Source: Bacteroidota bacterium
GTDB lineage: Bacteria > Bacteroidota > Bacteroidia > SXHM01
Direction of reading: 5' to 3'
Length of the DNA stretch: 64,000 nucleotides
NCBI GenBank assembly: GCA_947479755.1
Contig: CANKAM010000004.1
Location: forward strand, 1 to 64,000
Shown: piece by piece, positions 17,592 to 24,883 of the stretch
How positions within the stretch are numbered: position 1 is the stretch's first letter
How the letters are laid out: every line of letters begins with the position of its first letter
Made by a program: the position numbers and the translations under genes
Notes under the pieces: generated by a model
What the model saw: the letters and a program-made list of their open reading frames with translations, nothing else
What the model was told of the DNA's origin: nothing
Databases searched by the model: none

Positions 17592-20397
17592 AATCCTTAT
17601 TACTATTGCAGTTATTCTTGCTCTTTCGTGCATACTTACGTTGGTGATTATGCAAACATCAGATGCGGCAAAGGTTCCGGGTGATGCGTATGAAGAAGGA
17701 ACCGTGAAGGGGCAGAGTGCCCGCAAACAGCGCGACTGGAATATGCTGCACGACCCTGCTACGGGCGAGATACCCGCAGGTATGCGCGCCAAAGAACTTG
17801 CTTTTGCGCAAACCTTGCCAACGGATTACAGTCAGGAGAAGACCGCACAGGGACAGGACTTTGTTTTGCAGGGCCCTTACAACGTGGGCGGACGAACACG
17901 CGCACTGGCGATAGATGTTACCAACGATTATGTGTTGTTTGCCGGAAGCGTTTCGGGTGGGTTATACCGTAGCCCTGACGCGGGAACATCGTGGACTAAA
18001 GTTACCTCCCCTACCCAATACCTTGGCGTTACTTCCATCGTGCAGGACACCCGCACAGGAAAAACAAACACATGGTATTACAGTACCGGTGAGGGTTACG
18101 GAACCTCTGCCAGTGGCGGTGAGTCATTTTACCTTGGTGACGGAGTATTTAAGTCAACCGATGGCGGTATGAGCTGGAACCCGCTTTCAACCACCGCAGT
18201 GGGTAATGCACAAACCTTTACCAGTAACTGGCAGGTGATATGGAACATGGCAACGCACCCGAGTATTACAGAAGATGCGGTGTTTGCAGCCACCTACGGT
18301 GCTATCTATAAAAGTGCTGATGGTGGCGATAACTGGACCGCCATGCTCAGCAGTTCGGTTTCGGGCTCTGATTCATACTTCAGTGATGTTGCCGTTGCCA
18401 CTACGGGCACGGTGTATGCCACCATGAGCAGTGACGGACAGAAGCGCGGTATCTGGCGCTCCAGCGATGGCACAGCCGGCTTTGTAAACATTACCCCACT
18501 CAACTTTTATGATGGCAGCGACACCTTGCACTGGCCCGCAGTGTATGACAGAACGGTTATCGGCATTGACCCTAATGACGAAGATGTGGTTTACTTCTTC
18601 TCGCACACTCCGGGCTATGGATTACCTTCCTTAGACTTCAGAGGCGACACCAACTGGGTCTCCCTCTGGAAATACGAATACCTCAGCGGTGACGGAGACA
18701 GCAGCGGAGGCTTCTGGACTGACCTCTCGCTCAACATGCCCTATGACGGAAGCGCATTGGGTAACATTGTGGTGCAGGGTTCTTATGATATGCTGGTGCG
18801 CGTTATGCCCGGCAACTCTGACATTGTGTTTTTAGGCGGCACCAACCTCTACCGCTCTACCGATGGCTTTACAACCAACACCAACACCACACAGATTGGC
18901 GGCTATGGCATTGGCTCTACCCTGCCCTTCTATACCGAGTATCCCGACCACCATCCCGACCAGCATAACATTGCGTTCTGGCCGAGCAACCCCAACCTGA
19001 TGTACTCGGCATGCGATGGAGGAGTTTACATGACGGGTGATTGCCTTCAGGATAACGTAGTCTGGACTTCGAAGAACAATGGCTACTACACATCACAGTA
19101 CTACACACTGGGTATTGACCATGGCACAGCGGGCAGCAATGTTATCACGGGCGGGCTTCAGGATTGGGGCTCGTGGTGGACTAACTCCAGCGACCCGCAG
19201 GCGATATGGACCTTCCCTTCACAGGGCGATGGCTCGTACTGTGCTGTTGCCGATGGTGGCGGAGCCTATTACTTCTCCAGGCAGCAGGGCAAAATGATGA
19301 AGGCAACGCTGGACGGAAACGGAATTGTAACAGCTTTCAGACGGTTTGACCCTATCGGACCCAACAAAGATGATTACCAGTTCATCAATCCCTTTGTGAT
19401 GGACCCGGTGGATAATAACATCATCTATTTAAGCGTGGGCGAAGACCTGTGGCGTAATGATGACCTTGCTGCTATTCCGCTTGACGGAGCGTGGGACACC
19501 ATCAGCACGGGATGGAGCCAATACAGCTTCAGTCTTGCCGATACCAACATGAATATTACGGCAATGGCCGTTAGCACGGCAGGTGCGGCACACCGTTTAT
19601 ACTTCGGCACCGATAAGAAGAAGGTTTACAAGATGAATAATGCCAATACCGGAAATCCTACACCAACAGAAATTACCTTCACGGGAATGCCCGGAGCAGG
19701 GTATGTAAGTGCCATTGCCGTTGACCCGCGCGATGCCGACAAGGTGATGGTGGTATTCTCTAATTATAAGGTGTACAGCATTTACTATTCAGAGAACGGA
19801 GGCAGCAACTGGAAAAAAGTAGCAGGCAACTTAGAGCAAACGCAGAGCGGAAGCGGCAACGGGCCTTCCATCCGCACCGCGGCCATATTGCCGGTGGCTG
19901 ACGGAACGGTTTACCTGATTGGCGCGAGCACGGGACTGTATGCCACCGACACGCTGATTGCCGACAGCACCGTTTGGATACAACAGGGAGCCAACACTAT
20001 CGGTAACGTGGTGGTTACTGCCCTGGAGACACGCGCCTCTGACGGATTTACCGTTATCGCTACGCATGGCAACGGACTGTATACTACTAACTATACTTCG
20101 GTAGCGGAGGTGGTTGGGGTGGAAGAAGCGGCAGGCGGCAGTTGGCAGTTGGCAGTATATCCAAATCCGGCTAATGACAATACTAACATTGTGTTTGAGT
20201 TACCTGAGAATACTAAAGCGGAACTTGTTATTTATGACGAGATGGGGCGCCTGGTTGACAAGGTGCTGAATACGCAATTACCAAAAGGCAAGCACAGTAT
20301 TGCTATCAACACCAGCAGCTACCGAAGCGGGGTTTATTATTGTGCGCTTACTACGGATAGGGGCAGAACGGGGAAGACCTTGATTGTTGCGAAGTAA
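17581..20397 (+). CDS. secreted BNR/sortilin-like repeat protein with type A T9SS sorting domain
   Basis: A 938-residue exported protein. The open frame starts earlier, but MKNKILITIAVILALSC at 17581 is the natural signal peptide and overlaps the preceding stop codon. The body carries repeated Asp-box-like motifs of the type S-x-D-x-G-x-x-W (RSPDAGTSWTKV, KSTDGGMSWNPL, KSADGGDNWTAM, YSENGGSNWKKV), expected to form a beta-propeller as in BNR/VPS10 proteins. The C-terminus is a classic sorting domain (LAVYPNPANDNTNIVFELPE to the final KTLIVAK) that directs export by the type IX system. The linker just before YPNP is encoded by a ggcagttggcagttggcag tandem repeat. No catalytic residues identified. 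Confidence 0.85.
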   Translation: MKNKILITIAVILALSCILTLVIMQTSDAAKVPGDAYEEGTVKGQSARKQRDWNMLHDPATGEIPAGMRAKELAFAQTLPTDYSQEKTAQGQDFVLQGPYNVGGRTRALAIDVTNDYVLFAGSVSGGLYRSPDAGTSWTKVTSPTQYLGVTSIVQDTRTGKTNTWYYSTGEGYGTSASGGESFYLGDGVFKSTDGGMSWNPLSTTAVGNAQTFTSNWQVIWNMATHPSITEDAVFAATYGAIYKSADGGDNWTAMLSSSVSGSDSYFSDVAVATTGTVYATMSSDGQKRGIWRSSDGTAGFVNITPLNFYDGSDTLHWPAVYDRTVIGIDPNDEDVVYFFSHTPGYGLPSLDFRGDTNWVSLWKYEYLSGDGDSSGGFWTDLSLNMPYDGSALGNIVVQGSYDMLVRVMPGNSDIVFLGGTNLYRSTDGFTTNTNTTQIGGYGIGSTLPFYTEYPDHHPDQHNIAFWPSNPNLMYSACDGGVYMTGDCLQDNVVWTSKNNGYYTSQYYTLGIDHGTAGSNVITGGLQDWGSWWTNSSDPQAIWTFPSQGDGSYCAVADGGGAYYFSRQQGKMMKATLDGNGIVTAFRRFDPIGPNKDDYQFINPFVMDPVDNNIIYLSVGEDLWRNDDLAAIPLDGAWDTISTGWSQYSFSLADTNMNITAMAVSTAGAAHRLYFGTDKKKVYKMNNANTGNPTPTEITFTGMPGAGYVSAIAVDPRDADKVMVVFSNYKVYSIYYSENGGSNWKKVAGNLEQTQSGSGNGPSIRTAAILPVADGTVYLIGASTGLYATDTLIADSTVWIQQGANTIGNVVVTALETRASDGFTVIATHGNGLYTTNYTSVAEVVGVEEAAGGSWQLAVYPNPANDNTNIVFELPENTKAELVIYDEMGRLVDKVLNTQLPKGKHSIAINTSSYRSGVYYCALTTDRGRTGKTLIVAK

Positions 20398-20400
20398 TAC

Positions 20401-20461
20401 CGTCATGCTGAACTTGTTTCAGCATCTTAATGCAAGACCCTGAAACAAGTTCAGGGTGACG
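20401..20461. repeat. hairpin repeat ctgaacttgtttcag
   Basis: Two 27-base arms (20401-20427 and 20435-20461) are inverted copies with about 23 matches and a 7-base loop. It follows the stop codon of the BNR protein at once. A distant relative (gtcaccctgagcgaagtc) is at 54254-54278. It looks like a dispersed non-coding palindrome and may double as a terminator. Confidence 0.75.
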
Positions 20462-20497
20462 AGGGTGCGCTGAAAGAGTGCAGTGGTATGTTGAATA

Positions 20498-20628
20498 GAT
20501 TCCTCGCTGCGCTCGGAATGACAATAAGAACAGGACAAAGGAAGGGAGGGAGCAGGCGCGCTTCGCGCGCCTGCTCCCTCCCTTTACTACTTATAATAAG
20601 GCTGTCATTCCGAGCAGAGCGAGGAATC
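20498..20628. repeat. nested palindromic element with 19-bp perfect stem
   Basis: Outer arms gattcctcgctgcgctcgg... (20498-20523) and its inverted copy (20603-20628) match at 24 of 26 positions. Inside is a perfect 19-bp GC-rich stem (20542-20560 with 20566-20584) closed by a cttcg loop. The whole is MITE-like without any coding capacity and lies between the convergent ends of two secreted-protein genes. Confidence 0.8.
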
Positions 20629-20692
20629 TCATAGAATGAAGTAATGACTATGAATAGGAGATTGCTTCGGATGAAAAACCCTCGCAATGACG

Positions 20693-22318
20693 TTACCTCA
20701 CCACCTCCACCTTCTTAGTAACCCTGCCCTCACTGCTTTGCAGCGTAAGGTAATAGATACCCTGCGTAAGGTTTAGCTCTATCGTTTTCTTATACATGCC
20801 TGCGGCAGCATTTTCAGTATGGGAGTAAACAAGCTGTCCTTGCAGGTTGCGGATTTCTGTTTGGAGGGGAGTGGCGGATTGGAGTGTAGTTTCGAGGGTA
20901 GTTTCGAGGGTGAAAGAGGTAATGAAAGGATTTGGATATAAAGAAAGGTTAAAGAAATCATTATCTATATCTTTAATAGATATAATAATATCAGGGGCTA
21001 ACTTTACAACCCAATAATCAAAACCACCACTATTGCTTGTGGCATCTCCATCATTAGAGTTTGAGTATCCACCAGTAATATACCCTCCATCATTTGTTTG
21101 CTGCACATAATTAGGTCTGTCTTCAGACGTTCCTCCTATTGACTTCTCCCATTGAATAGTTCCTACAGAATCTAATTTAACTAACCAGAAATCACTTGTA
21201 TTAACAGAGCCGTGATGCCCTGTAACATCACCATCAACAGATTGTGAGAATCCTGATATAATAAAACCTCCATCTACCGTTACATTGGCATAATAGGAAT
21301 ACTCATCCCTTGTTCCACCAAGTGATTTCTCCCATTGGACTAGACCAACACTATCTAATTTAACTGCCCAATAATCAAGGGTAGTATTATCACCATGATG
21401 CCCTGTAATATCACCATCAACAGATTGTGAACTTCCAGTTACAAAATAACCACCATCTGCTGTTTGTTGAATAGATGAAGCTATTTCGAGCCCATTCCCC
21501 CCAAATGATTTTTGCCATTCTATAACTCCTGCCGTATCTGTCTTAACTACCCAATAATCTTCACTTTCTCCATGATTACCTGTAACATCCCCGTCCTGTG
21601 AATTTGAAAAACCGGCCAAAATATAGCCTCCATCACTAGTTTGTTGAAGAGACTCAAGTGCATCGCCACCTGTTCCTCCTAAACATTTTTGCCAAGCAAT
21701 TGTCCCATTAACATCTAATTTAACAATCCAGTAATCAGAACCACCATTAAAACCTATTACATCTCCATCAGAGGAATTAGTTGATGCTCCAACAATGTAT
21801 CCGCCATCTGTAGTTTGCTGAACAGAGTATGCGGCATCAGAAACTCCTGAGCCTCCTAAGCATTTTTGCCACTCAATAGTCCCGTTAATATCTAATTTAA
21901 CAACCCAGACATCATACATAAGAATAGGCCAAGGTCCGCTATAATGATATCCTGTAACATCTCCTCCGTTAGCAGTAGCATAACCAACTACAATGTATCC
22001 ACCATCATTGGTTTGTCTAATGCACTGTCCTTCATCTGCACCTGGCCCTCCTAATGATTTCTGCCATTGAACAGTTCCACTATTACTCAATTTAACTACC
22101 CATGCATCTTGTCCTCCATGATTGCCTGAAACATCTACATCATTAGATTCGGATTGACCAGAGACAATGTATCCTCCCTCACTATTTTGTTGGATATAAT
22201 CAACTATATCAATACTTGTCCCACCTAAAGACTTTTGCCATTCAATTACAGGAGCTTGCTGCCCCTGCACAAAACTATTGCACACAATTAACACAATAAG
22301 GAACAACAGTTTTTTCAT
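20693..22318 (-). CDS. secreted repeat protein with type A T9SS sorting domain
   Basis: A 541-residue exported protein with signal peptide (MKKLLFLIVLIVCNSFVQG). The body consists of seven tandem units of about 55-60 residues, each with W-[QE]-K-[SC]-x-GG, then QQT-x-DGGY-[IF]-x-x-G-x-S-x-S-x-D-G-D-V-x-G-x-H-G and D-x-W-V-V-K-L-D. Such repeats probably form a beta-propeller. The C-terminal 85 residues are a YPNP-type sorting domain ending in KKVEVVR. A direct repeat of five residues (TLETTLETT) in that domain suggests recent slippage. Function unknown; probable surface or secreted protein. Confidence 0.85.
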   Translation of the reverse strand: MKKLLFLIVLIVCNSFVQGQQAPVIEWQKSLGGTSIDIVDYIQQNSEGGYIVSGQSESNDVDVSGNHGGQDAWVVKLSNSGTVQWQKSLGGPGADEGQCIRQTNDGGYIVVGYATANGGDVTGYHYSGPWPILMYDVWVVKLDINGTIEWQKCLGGSGVSDAAYSVQQTTDGGYIVGASTNSSDGDVIGFNGGSDYWIVKLDVNGTIAWQKCLGGTGGDALESLQQTSDGGYILAGFSNSQDGDVTGNHGESEDYWVVKTDTAGVIEWQKSFGGNGLEIASSIQQTADGGYFVTGSSQSVDGDITGHHGDNTTLDYWAVKLDSVGLVQWEKSLGGTRDEYSYYANVTVDGGFIISGFSQSVDGDVTGHHGSVNTSDFWLVKLDSVGTIQWEKSIGGTSEDRPNYVQQTNDGGYITGGYSNSNDGDATSNSGGFDYWVVKLAPDIIISIKDIDNDFFNLSLYPNPFITSFTLETTLETTLQSATPLQTEIRNLQGQLVYSHTENAAAGMYKKTIELNLTQGIYYLTLQSSEGRVTKKVEVVR

Positions 22319-22378
22319 GGCTTAAGCTACCGCAAACCTAACAATTTCCCCCTATAAAACCACCTCCGCCCTAAAAAA

Positions 22379-22392
22379 GTGCGATTTCGCAC
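22379..22392. promoter_or_regulatory. 14-bp palindrome GTGCGATTTCGCAC upstream of Crp/Fnr gene
   Basis: 6-2-6 palindrome 44 bp before the regulator start. The same site, in the opposite orientation, is at 23030-23043 just after the regulator. Crp/Fnr dimers bind palindromes of this sort, so autoregulation is likely; the assignment is inferred. Confidence 0.55.
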
Positions 22393-22436
22393 ACCTAATT
22401 TTCATAAATTTATTTCCCTTTGTAAAAAACTACACC

Positions 22437-23003
22437 ATGAATCTAAGCACTAACCAGCAGAAATTCAAAGCCTTTCTGCTAACACACACCGACCTTACCG
22501 AAACGGAAATCAACGAACTGATTGCTAACTCTACTGAACAGCACCTTGCAAAAGGCGAATGCTTTGCCGAAGAAGGCAGGCATTGCAAACAGATTGGCTT
22601 TGTGGTAAGCGGAGTGCTGTATGCCATTGCCACCAATGCCGCAGGCACAGCGTATGTATCCTCCTTTTATGAACCCGACCAGTTGGTTACTGCCTACAAG
22701 AGTTATCACGAAGACATAACATCGTGTTGCAGCATTATAACCTTACAAGCCTCTACCGTGTTGGTGATAGACCGTGATGCATTGAAAAACCTGCTGCCAC
22801 CCGCTTACGAGAAAGACTTGCTGCTCGCTTTTTTGCATACCAGATACCTGTTTGCCGATGAACATGCAACGGAACTTGCCACCCTGAGTGTAGCCGAGCG
22901 GTACAACCACTTTTTAAAGCATCACGGTACGGTGGCTAACACTGCGCCAAAAACATTTATCGCCTCTCATTTAGGTGCTTCTCGCGGTATGCTCAGCCGA
23001 TAA
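22437..23003 (+). CDS. Crp/Fnr family transcriptional regulator
   Basis: A 188-residue protein with a cyclic-nucleotide-binding-like beta-roll (residues about 25-115, LAKGECFAEEGRHCKQIGFVVSGVLYAI and PDQLVTAYKSY) followed by the long dimer helix and a C-terminal DNA-binding part (VAERYNHFLKHH, then IASHLGASRGMLSR as recognition helix). Three cysteines (His/Cys-rich HCKQ and SCCS) are present but do not form the Fnr iron-sulfur pattern. The protein stops right at the end of the recognition helix, a few residues shorter than usual. It is flanked on both sides by one 14-bp palindrome and followed by the 42-bp array and the 23418 gene, which it may control. Confidence 0.85.
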   Translation: MNLSTNQQKFKAFLLTHTDLTETEINELIANSTEQHLAKGECFAEEGRHCKQIGFVVSGVLYAIATNAAGTAYVSSFYEPDQLVTAYKSYHEDITSCCSIITLQASTVLVIDRDALKNLLPPAYEKDLLLAFLHTRYLFADEHATELATLSVAERYNHFLKHHGTVANTAPKTFIASHLGASRGMLSR

Positions 23004-23029
23004 AAGAAATTAATTACGCCTTGCATTTT

Positions 23030-23043
23030 GTGCGAAATCGCAC
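23030..23043. promoter_or_regulatory. 14-bp palindrome GTGCGAAATCGCAC, second copy
   Basis: Exact reverse complement of the 22379-22392 site, 26 bp after the Crp/Fnr stop codon and before the 42-bp array. Position fits an operator of the downstream array and gene. Confidence 0.55.
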
Positions 23044-23125
23044 TGCGTTTTGCTTTTCAATACCCTTCCTTTGTTGCCGACTTTAATCAAAAGGCAATGA
23101 ACAACCAACGCATAAATTCTTCGTC

Positions 23126-23377
23126 ACTGCGGTCAGCGACTGCCGACCACACTGCGGAGAACGATTTACTGCGGTCAGCGATTACCGACCACACTGCGGA
23201 AGGCGATTTACTGCGGTCAGCGACTGCCGACCATATTGCCAAGGACGATTTACTGCGGTCAGCGATTGCCGACTGCATTGCGGAGAACGATTTACTATGG
23301 TCAGCGACTGCCGACTGCACTGCGGAGGGCAATTTGCTGCGGTCAGCGATTGCCGACTACACTGCGGCAAGTTTTTT
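23126..23377. repeat. tandem array, six 42-bp units (2 x 21 bp)
   Basis: Exactly six 42-bp units without spacing change. Each consists of half A (actgcggtcagcgattgccg type) and half B (cacactgcggagaacgattt type); the units differ at a few positions, mostly in the last half. Because 42 is a multiple of three a reading frame crosses the array on both strands; on the plus strand it gives alternating heptads LRSAxAD and HTAENDL. The array lies between the second palindrome and the gene at 23418. No ribosome-binding or start signal supports translation. Confidence 0.9.
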
Positions 23378-23417
23378 AATCCCATCACCAATTATAAACC
23401 CTTAAAAACACCTCATC

Positions 23418-24317
23418 ATGGAACAGACCTGGAAATACGTTGACGACCAATTTATATCGGCAACCAAAAAGAGCTACAAAAAAGCCCTTAAACTCAGCAA
23501 CTATCATGACTCGGCTTTGGCGACAGCATCCACGCATGACCCTGCAATACTGATTATTTATAACCGCTACCATCCGCTGCACCTTAACTTCATCACCAAA
23601 TACAACCAGTGGATAAGCGCAGGCGGCAGTCAGGAAGGACAAACCCTGAACGTAAAGCAACAGCTCAAAATTGCCAAACTCAAAATTGTGGATTGGGAAG
23701 TAGCCATACAGGTAGTCTATCCCAAAACTACACCACGCTATAAATCCATCTTTCCTGACGGGCGCAAACCTTTTAACATCGGTGGCGTGGATTCAAACAT
23801 CAATGCCTTCAGCATCCTGAGCCTTAACATAGGCATAGACCCCGCACTGGCAATCGTAAAAGCAGAAGTGGATGCCGCCTACCTCCTCTTAGACACCGCC
23901 CGCGATAATCAGGAAGGCGCCATAGCCGAAACCAAGCACGGCAGCGGAAACGTAGAGACCGCGCGTATTGAAATCATGACCATGCAGTACCGCGACACGG
24001 CATGGGTAATGGATAACTATTACACGGATCGCGAAACGATGTGCAACACACTGATAGACCTGCAAACGCTGCGCGATAAACAGCAGAGCACGTACAATGC
24101 CACCCTTGCCATTGGCGAAACCAAGCCCATGTTGGTGCGTACTTTCGTTGCCGATGACGAGCTGCGCCTCAAAGTAGATGGGGAAGGACCTGTGGTCTTC
24201 TACCTCGCCACCACCGCAGGCGGCACCGACAGCACGGCAGTAATCCGCAACACCAACCAAGATGAGAAGGCCCTTATCAGCGAGTTTAACGTAAGCAACT
24301 ATGGCACCCACCGCTAA
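23418..24317 (+). CDS. hypothetical protein downstream of 42-bp array
   Basis: A 299-residue soluble protein without signal peptide or membrane segment; not recognised. The N-terminal 200 residues look largely alpha-helical (KKSYKKALKLSNYHDSALAT, AIVKAEVDAAYLLLDTARDN, MCNTLIDLQTLRDKQQST); the last 80 look beta-rich (VRTFVADDELRLKVDGEGPV), perhaps a fibronectin- or immunoglobulin-like end domain. The frame stays open for 18 more codons after the TAA at 24315-24317 up to a second stop, and that tail is duplicated downstream, so the present stop is probably a recent truncation of the last beta-strand. Its place behind a regulator and an array parallels the 42023 gene. Confidence 0.7.
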   Translation: MEQTWKYVDDQFISATKKSYKKALKLSNYHDSALATASTHDPAILIIYNRYHPLHLNFITKYNQWISAGGSQEGQTLNVKQQLKIAKLKIVDWEVAIQVVYPKTTPRYKSIFPDGRKPFNIGGVDSNINAFSILSLNIGIDPALAIVKAEVDAAYLLLDTARDNQEGAIAETKHGSGNVETARIEIMTMQYRDTAWVMDNYYTDRETMCNTLIDLQTLRDKQQSTYNATLAIGETKPMLVRTFVADDELRLKVDGEGPVVFYLATTAGGTDSTAVIRNTNQDEKALISEFNVSNYGTHR

Positions 24318-24331
24318 CTGACTGCCGTAAA

Positions 24332-24633
24332 CAACAGCGGAGTAGTAACACACATTGTGGTGGAGGTGGTGTAGCAGACCTCAGCCCTGCCGTCCTAAGC
24401 CTCACCCCTGACCCCTCTCCTTGAAATAAGGAGAGGGGAACAGAGCTACCACACCCGGGCAAGTAATTCTATTTTAAAGGCAGTTAAGCAGCACAGCTAA
24501 TGTGCAGGCAGATTGGCATCCCTCTCCTTTTTTCAAGGAGAGGGACCGAGGGTGAGGTCATAGTTTCCGAGGGTGAGGTCTTGCAACAGCGGAGTAGTGA
24601 CACACATTGTGGTGGAGGTGGGGTAGCAGACCT
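24332..24633. repeat. 50-bp direct duplication of gene tail flanking a palindromic element
   Basis: 24332-24381 and 24584-24633 match at 48 of 50 bases. The first copy is the continuation of the 23418 reading frame (NNSGVVTHIVVEV...). The 202 bp between them carry the element at 24400-24557. The copies are much longer than a target-site duplication, which suggests unequal recombination or slippage. Confidence 0.85.
24400..24557. repeat. MITE-like palindromic element (cctctcc family)
   Basis: Left end cctcacccctgacccctctcc with internal ggagagggg, and right end ccctctcc with ggagagggaccgagggtgagg, form nested inverted repeats. No coding capacity. Confidence 0.7.
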
Positions 24634-24637
24634 TCCT

Positions 24638-24799
24638 GTTAGCTAAAGGGCTAAAGCCCTCCGCATAATTCATTAATCATCTTACACCCCGGCCTGAAGG
24701 CCGGGGCAACTACAACACGATTATTATCAGTTGCCCCGACCTTCAGGTCGGGGTAAACAAAACACTATGGAAATGCAGGGCTTCAGCCCTTCCTTTAAC
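24638..24799. repeat. nested palindromic element (agggctaaagccct / ccccggcctgaaggccgggg)
   Basis: Outer arms at 24638-24666 and 24773-24799 (gttag...agggctaaagccct...gcat and its inverted counterpart) enclose inner arms 24682-24711 and 24729-24756 (ccccggcctgaaggccgggg and ccccgaccttcaggtcgggg). Each arm is itself a hairpin. Non-coding, MITE-like. Confidence 0.75.
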
Positions 24800-24843
24800 T
24801 AAGATTATGTGTTAATGATTTATGTGTTCAGGTCGGCACCCTT

Positions 24844-24868
24844 CTTTGCGCCTTAGCGTCTTCGCGGT
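24844..24868. repeat. ctaaggcg dispersed repeat, inverted copy
   Basis: Inverted 23/25 match to 10088-10112, just downstream of the end of the SprB-repeat gene. Confidence 0.65.
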
Positions 24869-24883
24869 AAAAACCTCCGCGCT

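Noticed and set aside
23028-23405. 125-residue repeat protein gene over the 42-bp array
   Set aside because: Starts on TTG inside the palindrome, no leader or family support, and a competing frame is open on the other strand; recorded as a repeat.
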